NCBI GenBank assembly: GCA_930986425.1
Contig: CAKNJR010000014.1
Coordinates: 1-42,596 of the forward strand
Direction of reading: 5' to 3'
Source of the DNA: an uncultured Clostridium sp.
GTDB lineage: Bacteria; Bacillota; Clostridia; TANB77; CAG-508
DNA length: 42,596 bases
Within the stretch, counting starts at the first letter, position 1; each line of letters starts with the position of its first letter. The translations under genes and the position numbers were made by a program. Below are positions 20,473 through 30,156 of this stretch, in pieces. The notes beneath the pieces were generated by a model. It ran no database searches. It was given only the letters and a program-made list of their open reading frames with translations, and was not told where the DNA came from.

Positions 20473-21699
20473 TTAATCTTTACTTTTATACATCTTAAAC
20501 ATTTTTTTCAAATTAATTTTTTCACCATAATTTAATATTGCTGATGAATATATTTTGATTGAAATATGTGCTACAAGTATTATTGTTACGATTAAAATTG
20601 CTATTGATAACAATATTTCATTTGTGCTAGATAAGCCCATCATTATTCTAAATGGCATACAGAATGGTGATGAAATTGGAACTAATGCTGCTATTTCATT
20701 TAAGCTACTTGTTGGATTCATCATTGTAAAATATGATAAGTAAAATCCTATTACTGCAAGTATTGCAACTGGTCCATTTGCTGATTGTACTTCTTCTGGT
20801 TTTGAAACTGTTGAACCTGTTAGTGCATAAAGCATTGCATATAATGAATAACCTAGTAAGTAGTAAACTGCAATTACACCAATCATTTGTGGACTAAGCT
20901 GTAACATTTCAAATATCATCTGAGCCGTCTCGGCAGGTAAAAATACATTTGCACAAATTATGGCAACTAATATTAATAATAATGTTTGTGCTATTCCTAC
21001 TAGTCCTATACCAATAGTCTTTCCTAGTACTATTATTCTTGGACTTGTTGATGTAACTAATGTTTCTATTATTCTTGATGTTTTTTCTACTGTTATTGCA
21101 CTCGATACTTGATATGCATAGAAATATATTGCATAAAATAATACAATAGATAAAAGCATCATCACCAAAATGTTACTTGATGTTTCATCAGACGAAAGTG
21201 ATGTAACAGATATATTGCTTTCCATATTTAGTGTTGGCAATTTATCTTCTGGTATTCCAAGTTTTGCAAGTTGCATATTTTGGTATGTTAATTGAATTGC
21301 ATTTATAACTTCTGTTGGTGTAGTTGTACCTAGTCCTATGCTATCAATTAAATATTCAAAATATAGTCCACTATCCGTTTCAGTTAGAATTATTGCTGAA
21401 GATACTTCCCCATTTTTGACCTTTTCTTGTATTTGTTCTCTTGTACTTGTTTTATCTACTTGTACATCATAACCTAATTCCAAAAATTGGTCATGTAAGT
21501 TATCTAGTCTTCCTTCAAATATATCTTCATTATCTAGTACAGTTACTTTTGTGGCTTCGCTTGTAATTCCACTTAAAAATTTTGGTACATTAAATCCTAT
21601 TACAATTATTAAAAGTATTATTAAGTTTGAAATAATAAAAGATTTTCTTTTTACCATATCTTTTATTGTAAAGGCTATTACTGTAAATAAACTTCTCAT
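20473..21699 (-). CDS. ABC-2 type exporter permease (NatB-like)
   Basis: This 408-residue membrane protein has one N-terminal transmembrane segment (about 20-42), an extracytoplasmic domain (about 45-175), and then five or six transmembrane helices (about 178-400). This is the ABC2_membrane_3/NatB arrangement. NatAB exports Na+ in Bacillus, but the substrate here is not determined by sequence. Its ATG overlaps the stop of the ATPase gene (TAATG), so the two are translationally coupled. A Lys-rich C-terminal tail faces the cytosol. Confidence 0.85.
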   Translation of the reverse strand: MRSLFTVIAFTIKDMVKRKSFIISNLIILLIIVIGFNVPKFLSGITSEATKVTVLDNEDIFEGRLDNLHDQFLELGYDVQVDKTSTREQIQEKVKNGEVSSAIILTETDSGLYFEYLIDSIGLGTTTPTEVINAIQLTYQNMQLAKLGIPEDKLPTLNMESNISVTSLSSDETSSNILVMMLLSIVLFYAIYFYAYQVSSAITVEKTSRIIETLVTSTSPRIIVLGKTIGIGLVGIAQTLLLILVAIICANVFLPAETAQMIFEMLQLSPQMIGVIAVYYLLGYSLYAMLYALTGSTVSKPEEVQSANGPVAILAVIGFYLSYFTMMNPTSSLNEIAALVPISSPFCMPFRIMMGLSSTNEILLSIAILIVTIILVAHISIKIYSSAILNYGEKINLKKMFKMYKSKD

Positions 21700-22592
21700 T
21701 ATTTATCACCTACCTTTTCTATGAATATGTCATTTAGACTTGGTTTTTTAACTTCTAATTTTTCAACTTCAATATTTCTTGAGACAAGTCTTTTTAGTAG
21801 GTCTTGAGCTTGTAATTCGTCATTTATAGCAATTTCATATTGATTATCTAATTCTTTTATTATTTTTAGCCCCTCTTCTTGTATTTGTTCTGAAACATCT
21901 ACTTTCGTTATTAACTCTACTCTATTAGCTTTGTAGCTTTCCTTTATTTCTTTCAAATTTCCTTGTAAAATAGTTTTTCCTTTGTTTAAAATTAGTATAT
22001 CTGTGCAGAATTCTTCTATTGAAGCCATTTGATGGCTTGACATTATTATGTATGTTCCTTTTTCTACTAGTTCTAAAATAGCTGATTTTAATAACTCTGT
22101 ATTTATTGGGTCTAGACCACTAAATGGCTCATCTATTACTAATAATTCCGGATTATGTATTACTGCTGTTATAAATTGTATTTTTTGTTGATTTCCTTTT
22201 GATAATTTTTCAGCCGTCAAATTTCTATACTCTTCTACTTCCAATCTTTTAAGCCAAAAATTCATTGATTCTTCCGCTTCTTTTTTCTTCATACCTTTTA
22301 GCTTAGCAAGATACATCAATTGTTCACTAATTTTTATTTTTGGATATATTCCTCTTTCCTCTGGCAAATATCCAAAGTTTACATACTTTCTTTCAACTTC
22401 TTTTCCATTCCAACTAATTGTTCCTGTGTCTTTTTTTAGAATTCCTAAGAGCATTCTAATTGTTGTAGATTTTCCAGCACCATTTGTACCAAGCAATCCA
22501 AATACGCCAGGCTTGTTAATTTCAAATGATATATTATCTACTGCTAATTTTTCACCAAATGTTTTGCTAACATTTTGAACTTTAAGTCCCAT
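21699..22592 (-). CDS. ABC transporter ATP-binding protein (NatA-like)
   Basis: This 297-residue ATPase energises the downstream permease. It has Walker A GTNGAGKST, a signature LSKGNQQKIQF, Walker B LLVIDEPFSGLDP and the switch histidine in MSSHQM. A C-terminal domain of about 85 residues (DUF4162-like) is typical of drug and Na+ exporters of the NatA/CcmA class. The start has GGAGG only four bases upstream, which is slightly short. It forms a two-gene operon with the permease. Confidence 0.92.
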   Translation of the reverse strand: MGLKVQNVSKTFGEKLAVDNISFEINKPGVFGLLGTNGAGKSTTIRMLLGILKKDTGTISWNGKEVERKYVNFGYLPEERGIYPKIKISEQLMYLAKLKGMKKKEAEESMNFWLKRLEVEEYRNLTAEKLSKGNQQKIQFITAVIHNPELLVIDEPFSGLDPINTELLKSAILELVEKGTYIIMSSHQMASIEEFCTDILILNKGKTILQGNLKEIKESYKANRVELITKVDVSEQIQEEGLKIIKELDNQYEIAINDELQAQDLLKRLVSRNIEVEKLEVKKPSLNDIFIEKVGDK

Positions 22593-22665
22593 ACATCCTC
22601 CTTCTATTTTTTACTTAATAACTATAATTGTCAGTCAACCATCCTAATATAATCATTGACACACA

Positions 22666-25219
22666 TTACAACCATTCGTGGTATTTCTTTATATAAGCAC
22701 GTTTTACAATCTGTGCAAGGACAGTATAACATATATTTAATAGTAGCACAACTATGTAGAACTGAATAGGTAGTATAACAAAATTAAATTCCTGAATTCC
22801 ATGTAAAGCAATAGGTACAATTATTGTTCCTGCAATCGTTACTAGCGACATTATTGCAAGTGGTTTGCTTGCTCTTGATTGTATAAAAGGTATTTTTTCT
22901 GTACGTATAAAATGTATTATTAATGTTTGTGAAATTAAGCATTCTATAAACCAGGCTGTTTGAAAGTAACTTTCCATTTCTACTGAATTATATCCTAATA
23001 CGAACCAGAATATTGCAAATGCCATTACATCTATTACAGAACTTGTCATTCCCATAACTACCATAAATCTTCCTAGATTTTTTGTATTCCACTTTCTTGG
23101 TTTTATTATATATTCTTCATCTACTCGATCATAAGGAATTGCTATTTGTGAAAATTGGAATAGAAAATCTTGAATTAGCATTTGTATTGGTAATAATGGC
23201 AAAAATGGTAAGAATATACTTGCTATTAATATGCTAAATACATCTCCAAAGTCTGAACTTATTGCTAGTTTCATATATTTTTCTATATTTGCATATACTT
23301 TTCTTCCTTCTAAAACTCCATCTAATATAACTTTTAAGCTTTTTTCTAGTAAAATTATGTCACTTGATTCTTTTGCTATGTCTGCACCTGTATTTACACA
23401 AATTCCTACATCTGCTGAATGCAAAGAAGCTGCATCATTTACTCCATCTCCCATGTAGCCTACAACATGACCATTTTTTCTTAAAGCATTCACTATTCTT
23501 TCTTTTTGCATTGGATTCATTCTTGCAAATATATTTACTTCTTCTACCTTTTTGCCTAGCTCCTCGTCTGTCATTTTTTCTAAATCTGAACCTAATAAGA
23601 TATCTCCCTCAATTCCAACTAGACCGCATATATTTTCTGTTGCATATTGGTTATCTCCTGTAATTACCTTTGTTTGTATTCCATATTTTTTTAATTCTTT
23701 TATAGTTTGTTTTACATCTTTCTTTGGTGGGTCTAAGAATCCTACTAATCCTATAAATGTCATGTTCTTCTCATCTTTTGCATTAAATATATTTACACCT
23801 GAATATTCTTTTTTGCTTGCTATAGCTATTACTTGCATTCCTTTTTTAGCTAATTCTTTTGCTTTTTCTTCAATTTTTTCAATTTTTTCTTTTGTTATAT
23901 TTTGAATTTCACCTTTGTTATTTACTTTTGTACAAATCTTTAAAATTTCTTCTAATGCACCTTTTGTAATTAATGTATAATCATCCTTTTTTACAACTAT
24001 ACTCATCCTTTTTCTTGTATAGTCAAATGGTATTTCGTCGACTTTTACATACCCTTCTATATCCACTTTATGCTCTTTTCCAAATGACATTATTGATCGA
24101 TCTACTATGTTTTTTAGCCCTGTACTTAAATAACTATTTAAGTAAGCGTATTTTAAAATAGATAAATCTTCATCTCCATTTAAGTCTATATATTTTTGTA
24201 ATACAATTTTATCTTGAGTTAGAGTTCCTGTTTTATCTGTGCAAAGTGTATCAATTGTTCCTAAGTTTTGTATAGCTTTGATATTTTTTACAAGTGTTTT
24301 CTTCTTCTCTAGACTCCTACTTCCTTTAGTTAAATTTACATTTACTATCATTGGAAGCATACTTGGAGTAATGCCGACTGCAACTGATAAAGCAAATAAA
24401 AATGCTTCACTCCAGTTATTTCTAATAAATCCAAATATTAAAAATACAGCTATAGAAACTATAAGCATGCATTTGATAAGCAATTTTGTTACACTGTCCA
24501 TTTCTTTGGTATAATTAGTTGGTTCTTTTTTCTTGCTTATTTCTTTATTCATTTTGCCAAGATATGTATCAAATCCAGTTGTTATAACTGCTCCAATGCC
24601 TTTGCCACTAACTACATTTGACCCCATTAGACAAATATTTTGAATATTAAATACATCATCATCTTGTTTTCCAGCTTTTCCGGCTATTTTTTCAACAGGT
24701 ACACTCTCCCCAGTAAATGCTGATTGGTTTACAAATAAGTCTTTTGACTCTAAAAGTACCATATCTGCTGGAACAATTGAGCCTGCATTAAGTGTAATAA
24801 TGTCTCCTACAACAACATTTTCAGTATAAATAACTGTATCTTTATCTTTATTTCTAAAAACTGTGGTTTTACTTTTTAATTTAGATTTTAACTTTTCATT
24901 AAATCTGTAAGTCGAATAATTTTGGGCAAAACTAATTAAGGCACTTAATATTCCTAAAATTATTATAATTATTGCACCTAATACATCCTGGTTAATTAAG
25001 CTAATAATTGCTAGTATTACTAGTATTAAAATAAATTTATCTTTAAATGAATTTACTAAAAAATATATAGGCCCTCGCTTTTTGTTTTCCGTTACAATGT
25101 TTAAGCCATTTTCTTCAAGTCTTCTATTTGCTTCCTTTGTGCTTAATCCATTTGAATCTGTTTTTAAGATTTTATAAATTTCTTCATTACTCTTTCCGAG
25201 ATATTTCGTAATATTTCAT
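22666..25219 (-). pseudogene. mgtA: MgtA-type magnesium-translocating P-type ATPase with a frame break at the N-terminus
   Basis: This is a P3B-type ATPase, expected to import Mg2+. The open frame without an ATG runs from about 25210 to 22666; its first internal Met is at 24762 (698 residues). The missing N-terminal 152 residues are readable (GKSNEEIYKILKTDSNGLS, two membrane segments, GDIITLNAGSIVPAD). A good start (ATG 25219, AGAGG seven bases upstream) lies one frame away, so removing one base near 25198 gives 850 residues, the normal size. TGES, the phosphorylation motif DKTGTLT (Asp about 328 of the repaired protein) and MgtA-like IPFIQSRAS are present. Only about ten residues differ, so this is probably a sequencing or start-codon matter and not true loss. 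Confidence 0.85.
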
Positions 25220-25454
25220 TTGTTTACCTCTTTACTTTTTAGTATTTTCTGTTCTATAACACCCTTTTTGCATTTTTTCATTTTAAATTTTAGTCTAATT
25301 GATTGATAAAGTCAATAAAATATGATATATTTAATTTGGTTACTTTAAGGCAAACTTTGGAATTATAATAATTTATAATCTTGGTTTTATTAGCCTTATA
25401 TGTAAACGGTAATTATTTTAATTGCATAATTACAATGCAAGAATAATTGCTGTT

Positions 25455-25478
25455 CTTATAACATATCTTTGTTATAAG
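25455..25478 (+). promoter_or_regulatory. hairpin next to the dapA ribosome site
   Basis: A perfect 8-bp inverted repeat CTTATAAC/GTTATAAG with an 8-base loop; its right arm touches the AAGGAAAGGAG ribosome site. A second inverted repeat TTGCAT/ATGCAA lies just upstream (25422-25440). A role in control is possible but unproven. Confidence 0.4.
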
Positions 25479-25493
25479 GAAAGGAGTTTCTAT

Positions 25494-26379
25494 ATGAAAC
25501 CTATAATTTTTAAAGGCTGTGGTACAGCACTTGCTACTCCATTTGATGAGAATGGTATTAATTTTAAAGTTTTTGGGGAGATGATTGAAAATCAAATTGA
25601 AAATGGTGTAGACGCACTTATTGTTTGTGGAACTACTGGCGAATCATCTACAATGACTGAAAAAGAAAGAAAGGATGCAATTAAGTTTGCCGTCGATGTA
25701 GCAAAAAAACGTGTTCCTGTTATTGCAGGTACTGGCTCAAACAATACTGCTCAAGCAATGGCTATGAGCAAATATGCAGAAGAAGTTGGCGCAGATGGTT
25801 GTTTAGTTGTTACTCCATATTACAATAAAACAACTCAGATGCGGACTCGTTGCTCATTATTCTACAGTTGCTTCTAGCACTAAACTTCCTATTATTGTAT
25901 ATAGTGTTGCAAGTAGAACAGGTGTCAATATTTTACCTGAAACTTGTTTGGAACTTTCTAAAATTTCTAATATAGTAGCTATTAAAGAAGCAAGTGGCAA
26001 CATTTCTCAAATTGCTAAAATAGCTGAGTTATGTGGGGATAATTTACATATTTATTCTGGAAATGATGACCAAGTTGTACCTATATTATCTCTTGGCGGA
26101 CTTGGAGTAATCTCAGTTTTATCTAATGTAGCTCCTAAGTTTACACATGATATGGCTATGAATTATTTAAATGGAAATCACAAAGAGGCTTTAGATATGC
26201 AACTTAGAGCTTTAAGTTTAATTAACGCATTATTTTGTGAGGTAAATCCTATTCCAGTTAAGTATGCTTTGAATTTGATGGGATATGATTTTGGAAAGCC
26301 TAGACTTCCTCTAGTTGAATTGTCTGACAAAAATAAGGTCGTTTTGGAAAATGAAATGAAGAAAATGAATTTAATATGA
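25494..26379 (+). pseudogene. dapA: 4-hydroxy-tetrahydrodipicolinate synthase, single-base frameshift in the middle
   Basis: DapA condenses pyruvate with aspartate semialdehyde in the lysine/diaminopimelate pathway. Its product feeds cell-wall peptidoglycan and spore dipicolinate. The start ATG 25494 has AAGGAG upstream. The first frame shows [21 protein letters not shown] and [11 protein letters not shown]. Four bases (25839-25842) stand where one codon is expected between TTQ and GL, and the second frame continues GLVAHY...PIIVYSVASRTGVN and IKEASG, whose Lys forms the Schiff base. Removing one base gives 294 residues, the family size. All catalytic motifs are otherwise present. DapA is normally essential, so a sequence error is likely. 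A terminator follows at 26424-26453. Confidence 0.9.
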
Positions 26380-26423
26380 TTTTTTCTTATGCTGTCATAT
26401 TAATATAAATAGCTATTTAGCCT

Positions 26424-26453
26424 AGCCTAATTTGCATTGGGTTAGGCTTTTTG
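26424..26453 (+). terminator. dapA terminator
   Basis: AGCCTAA/TTAGGCT stem, then TTTTTG on the plus strand, 45 bases after the dapA stop. Confidence 0.85.
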
Positions 26454-26457
26454 TTAT

Positions 26458-26659
26458 TTACATAGAAAAAACTTCCCTAGCTCTTTCGAGTTTGGGAAGA
26501 AAACAGAAGACCGTTTTTTTATCTTTTATCACAAATGTGTCTTCCGTTTCTCCGACCTTAAGGTCTGACATAGAGATCTTGTAATAGCGATTTAGGGGTT
26601 CATTCCGTTTGACCACATAAACGGCTTTGCCGTTCTTTTGGTTTTAAAGATTTTTGCAT
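26458..26659 (-). other. structured small locus: candidate small RNA or disrupted small protein gene
   Basis: This is a self-contained minus-strand transcription unit with promoter 26674-26702 and terminator 26464-26499, giving a transcript of about 200 bases. It is visibly richer in G+C than its neighbours. The RNA can form AACGGC/GCCGTT, the competing CCGTTT/AAACGG, and AACGGAAGAC/GTCTTCTGTT. A protein frame also exists: 52 codons from GTG 26616 (VKRNEPLNRYYKIS..., VGETEDTFVIKDKK), ending at TAA 26458 inside the terminator. ATG 26659 could start a 66-codon version if one base of an A-run is extra. I do not recognise either product. Confidence 0.4.
26464..26499 (-). terminator. terminator of the small structured locus
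   Basis: On the minus strand CTTCCC...GGGAAG with an inner CTC-GAAA-GAG tetraloop hairpin, followed by TTTTTT. This is a textbook intrinsic terminator. Confidence 0.85.
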
Positions 26660-26673
26660 TTTATGCACTCTTT

Positions 26674-26702
26674 ATTATACCACAATTATGTAAACATTGC
26701 AA
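26674..26702 (-). promoter_or_regulatory. promoter of the small structured locus
   Basis: On the minus strand TTGCAA (26697-26702) and TATAAT (26674-26679) are spaced by 17 bases. The predicted start is near 26667. Confidence 0.6.
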
Positions 26703-26705
26703 ATA

Positions 26706-27782
26706 TTAAAATACATTTTTAATGCTCAATTTTTCTTTTTCCTTTATATGCTCTAATATATATATACCTTCTTCTATTTCAGGTATTGCATCTTGTGGTG
26801 TATCTGATTCTAAAAATCCCCTTATTAATACAACTTGTGTATTTATTTTTTCTAATTCGTCGTGCTCTAAATAATATGAAAGCAGCTGATTATCTTCTTC
26901 CCATTTGTCATAAATTTGATTGGTTTTCTTTATTAATTCACTTACTTCAATTTCTGAACTAAGTATTTCTTCTTTCAATTCTCTTAATGAATCTTGAACT
27001 CCACCTAAAGTTTTCTTTGAATAGCTTTGAGTCAGCCATTCTCCAATTATTATTACTAATATAATTACTATTGTAATTACAGCTTCTCTCCTCATTTTCC
27101 GCTTTCTCCTTTTTTCACTCTTATTTTGGCAAAAGAAGTTTCCTTTACCGTCCATTGTTGCTATTAACACATTTTCTGGTGTTGTTTTAAATTTTACAAT
27201 TTGTTTTTGTAGCCATTTTTCGTCTTTTCCAATTTTACTTAAATTTTCATACATTATTTTTCCGTCTACTATTAGATCATATGGAAGTCCTTCATATTCA
27301 GGTTCTATGCTAAAGTCTTCTGGTATTGTATTTCTTTTATTTGGTTTTTGAATTACTGAAACTTCTCCATTTGTTTCTAATATGGCATATTCTACATCTC
27401 CTAAATTGAATACATCTTTTCCTCTCAATCTTTCTTGAAGTTCACTCACTGTAAATCTTTCCTTTTTTAGAGTTTCTTCATCTATTTTTCCTCTATATAC
27501 CAAAATCGTTGGCTTTCCACAGGTTATTTTTCTTATGCTTACTGATTTTATGTTTAAAACTGTAATTAATAAATGCATTGCAAGAAGTCCAAGTATTGGC
27601 ACTATGCCATTAAATATTGGTACTCCTGTATCAGTCATTGGAATTGATGCTAAGTCGGCAATCATTATTGATATTACAAGTTCGAATGGTTGTAGTTGTC
27701 CTATTTCTCTTTTTCCCATTAGTCTCATAACTACTAACACTATTATATAAATAATAATTGCTCTTACAAAATTAACTAACAT
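26706..27782 (-). CDS. DUF421 membrane protein joined in frame to a DUF4363 protein
   Basis: Residues about 1-228 are a DUF421/YetF-type protein: three N-terminal membrane helices, VMRLMGKREIGQLQPFELVI, then a cytosolic domain with RFTVSELQERLR and LPYDLIVDGK. Residues about 229-358 start MRREAVITIVIILV and form a DUF4363-type protein with one membrane helix and a helical tail. In Clostridia these are usually two adjacent genes. Here an internal ATG (27095) has its own AGGAG. Dropping one A from the A6 run (27110-27115, minus strand) would end DUF421 at TGA overlapping that ATG (ATGA), giving 229 and 129 residues. The fusion may therefore be an indel artefact. Function is unknown; membrane stress or spore-related roles are only suggested by distribution. 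Confidence 0.8.
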   Translation of the reverse strand: MLVNFVRAIIIYIIVLVVMRLMGKREIGQLQPFELVISIMIADLASIPMTDTGVPIFNGIVPILGLLAMHLLITVLNIKSVSIRKITCGKPTILVYRGKIDEETLKKERFTVSELQERLRGKDVFNLGDVEYAILETNGEVSVIQKPNKRNTIPEDFSIEPEYEGLPYDLIVDGKIMYENLSKIGKDEKWLQKQIVKFKTTPENVLIATMDGKGNFFCQNKSEKRRKRKMRREAVITIVIILVIIIGEWLTQSYSKKTLGGVQDSLRELKEEILSSEIEVSELIKKTNQIYDKWEEDNQLLSYYLEHDELEKINTQVVLIRGFLESDTPQDAIPEIEEGIYILEHIKEKEKLSIKNVF

Positions 27783-28032
27783 ATATGCTCCCTTCTTGCC
27801 ATTTACAAATTAAAATTCTTTTGCATTGAAAATATTCTCATTTTGTATCAAATTTAGTTTACTATATAAAATTTGTAATTCTTTTATTTATAGTATTTCC
27901 TATTTTTCTATGAATATTTATGTTTTTTTAGGAAATAATTAAAATATGAATAGATTTTACAAAAGTATCTTTATTAAAAAAATTTCATTTAAAATGATAT
28001 TTTAATTTACAAATATGAGAAAGGAGATTTTT

Positions 28033-28404
28033 ATGAATAGAAATAAAGTTCCACAATTTGTTGGAAGGCTCATAACAGCCATTATTGTTTTGGGAATAAC
28101 GGCATTTTTTACACCTGGTTTTGCTACTTCTAGTATTTGGGTAGTTGCACTTGCTGTTCTTCTTTTAACTGCATTTGATTTCGTGATTAGCACTTTTACT
28201 GCATTATTCACACATCCAATTGTTAAAGGAATTATAGGTTTTGTACTATGTGCAATTACTTTGTATGTTATTCAATATGTAGTTACAGGTTATGGTATAT
28301 CTTGGATTGCTGCACTACTTGGCGCTTTAGTTTATGCGATTGTTGATTATATGTTGCCTGCAGAGGAAGACTCAGGTAATCATGTTCATCATGCTACTGT
28401 TTAA
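28033..28404 (+). CDS. small four-helix membrane protein, phage-holin family (PF04020-like)
   Basis: This 123-residue protein has four hydrophobic segments (about 8-28, 34-55, 62-85 and 92-112) and a short His-rich tail (HVHHATV). The repeated pattern TPGF.....W.AAL matches the 4-TMS holin-like family, which is common on chromosomes and not tied to phage. I chose ATG 28033 because AAGGAG lies six bases upstream; an earlier in-frame ATG at 28015 would put the ribosome site inside the gene. It stands alone, transcribed toward the terminator at 28456. Its real function is unknown. Confidence 0.8.
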   Translation: MNRNKVPQFVGRLITAIIVLGITAFFTPGFATSSIWVVALAVLLLTAFDFVISTFTALFTHPIVKGIIGFVLCAITLYVIQYVVTGYGISWIAALLGALVYAIVDYMLPAEEDSGNHVHHATV

Positions 28405-28455
28405 TTCCATTATTATATTTTGTAGCATAATTCAAATCAATCTATGCTAAAAATT

Positions 28456-28486
28456 AGGAGCTTTCTCGATGCAAAGCTCCTTTTTT
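28456..28486 (+). terminator. terminator after the holin-family gene, partly bidirectional
   Basis: AGGAGCTTT/AAAGCTCC with TTTTTT on the plus strand. On the minus strand it is followed by TAATTTTT, so it may also serve the convergent oxidoreductase gene. Confidence 0.85.
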
Positions 28487-28490
28487 CTCT

Positions 28491-29981
28491 TTATTCAAAA
28501 TCATATACATCTAAATTCTTTATAGCTGGGTCATAAATATTTTTTCCATATTTATCATATCTTGAGCCATGGCATGGACAATCCCATGTTTTATCTGCGT
28601 CATTCCATTCTAATATACAGCCTAAGTGTGTACATACTGGCTTTATATAATAAGCTTTTCCATCTTCATCTTTATATACTCCTACTTTACTTCCATCTAA
28701 GTCAACAATTGCTCCTGAGCCTGGTCTTATGCCATTAGTTTCTATATTTTCTGCTTTTATTCTGTCTAATACAAGTGATTTTGTGCTATCTACTAACATG
28801 TTTTTCATTTCGTCTTTATTTGTAATTGGTTTAAATCTTGTTGATTTAAATATTTCTTCATATATGCTTGCACTTCCTAAAATTTTTTCTAGAATTATAT
28901 TTGCTGCTACATTTGATGATGTCATTCCCCATTTATTAAATCCTGTCATAACGTACAAATTTGGCATTAAGCTTGAGTATTCTCCTATATAAGGGATTTT
29001 ATCAAGCGAAATTGCATCTCTTGTGGACCATTTATATTTTATTTCACAATCTGGATATAATTCTTTTGCTTTTTTCTCTAATATTCCATAAGTTTCATTA
29101 TAATCTACTTTTGAACCAGTTTTATGCCCTGCTCCACCTATTAGCAAAATATCTCCTACAGTTCTAAAAGAAAAGTTTGGCTCATCTATACTTAAATACA
29201 TATCTTTTGGCAATTCTTCTTTTGTTTTTATTCCTATTACATATGATGAGGCTTGATACATTTTTGCAAAATAAAATCCCGGAACTTTTAAAAATGGATA
29301 TTGACTTGCAAGTACCACATATTTTGCATAAACTTTATGCCCATTTGCATAAATCTCATACTCCTCATCTTTTCTTTTGATATCAGTGCATAATGATTTG
29401 GTATATATTCTCCCACCTTTATTTAAAATGTATTTCGTAAGTCCTGCTAAATATTTTAGAGGATTGAATTGCGCTTGATTTTTAAAAACTACTCCTTTTT
29501 GAATTTTAAATGGCAAATCTGATTTTTCTACTTTTTCTGCATCTATATTTATATATTTTAGACTTTCCGCTTCTTCATCTATTTTCTCTATATTTTCTTC
29601 ATTTATTGTGTAAATGTAATTGTCTTTTCTTTCAAAATCACAATCAATATTATTTTCCCTTATTATTTCTTCTATATTGTTAATTGCTTCTTCATTTGCT
29701 TCAAAATATTTTTTTGCAAATTTTATACCATATTGATTTGACAAATAATGATAAATTAGGCTATGCTGAGATGTTATCTTTGCAGTTGTATGTCCTGTAA
29801 CTCCATGCCCTATTTCATTTCTTTCTAAAACGACATTGTTATATCCTTTTTTAGTTAGGTAGTATGCCAAAGTTATTCCACTAATTCCTGTTCCTATAAT
29901 GCACACATCTGCACTTGTATCCTCACTTAACTCTCCGTTCGAATTTATTTTTTCTATTTCATCTATCCACAATGAATTCAT
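28491..29981 (-). CDS. FAD-dependent oxidoreductase with C-terminal Rieske [2Fe-2S] domain
   Basis: This 496-residue protein has a dinucleotide-binding fold at the N-terminus (VCIIGTGISGITLAYYL, Gly30-x-Gly32-xx-Gly35) and a DAO-type domain with RNEIGHGVTGHTTAKIT. Near the C-terminus (about 445-475) is a Rieske motif: CTHLGC followed by CPCHGSRYD, giving the two Cys and two His ligands. The substrate is unknown; amino-acid or amine oxidation with electron transfer through the Rieske centre is the family expectation. It is transcribed divergently from the TspO gene with a 160-base intergenic region between them. There is no export signal, so it should be cytosolic. Confidence 0.9.
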   Translation of the reverse strand: MNSLWIDEIEKINSNGELSEDTSADVCIIGTGISGITLAYYLTKKGYNNVVLERNEIGHGVTGHTTAKITSQHSLIYHYLSNQYGIKFAKKYFEANEEAINNIEEIIRENNIDCDFERKDNYIYTINEENIEKIDEEAESLKYINIDAEKVEKSDLPFKIQKGVVFKNQAQFNPLKYLAGLTKYILNKGGRIYTKSLCTDIKRKDEEYEIYANGHKVYAKYVVLASQYPFLKVPGFYFAKMYQASSYVIGIKTKEELPKDMYLSIDEPNFSFRTVGDILLIGGAGHKTGSKVDYNETYGILEKKAKELYPDCEIKYKWSTRDAISLDKIPYIGEYSSLMPNLYVMTGFNKWGMTSSNVAANIILEKILGSASIYEEIFKSTRFKPITNKDEMKNMLVDSTKSLVLDRIKAENIETNGIRPGSGAIVDLDGSKVGVYKDEDGKAYYIKPVCTHLGCILEWNDADKTWDCPCHGSRYDKYGKNIYDPAIKNLDVYDFE

Positions 29982-30156
29982 TTTTTATCCATCCTTTCTT
30001 GTATAATATATTTTCTGCTTTTTGTAAAAATAGTCGTTCATTGAAATTCATTTCTATTATTATTATCTTTTCAATTTCGTTTTTTATTCAAATAAATATT
30101 TTCTTAATAAAATTATTTTTATTGCATAAAATATTACAAAAGGATGGGTGATTTTA

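Noticed and set aside
24763..25412. Separate small gene upstream of the MgtA frame
   Set aside because: Its translation is the normal MgtA N-terminus continuing in the same frame, so it is one gene with a start problem.
25230..25420. Magnesium (M-box) riboswitch upstream of mgtA
   Set aside because: The region is almost pure A/T and shows none of the conserved M-box elements.
28033..28404. Prophage remnant because of the holin-family match
   Set aside because: The PF04020-type four-helix protein is common on chromosomes and no other phage gene is nearby.
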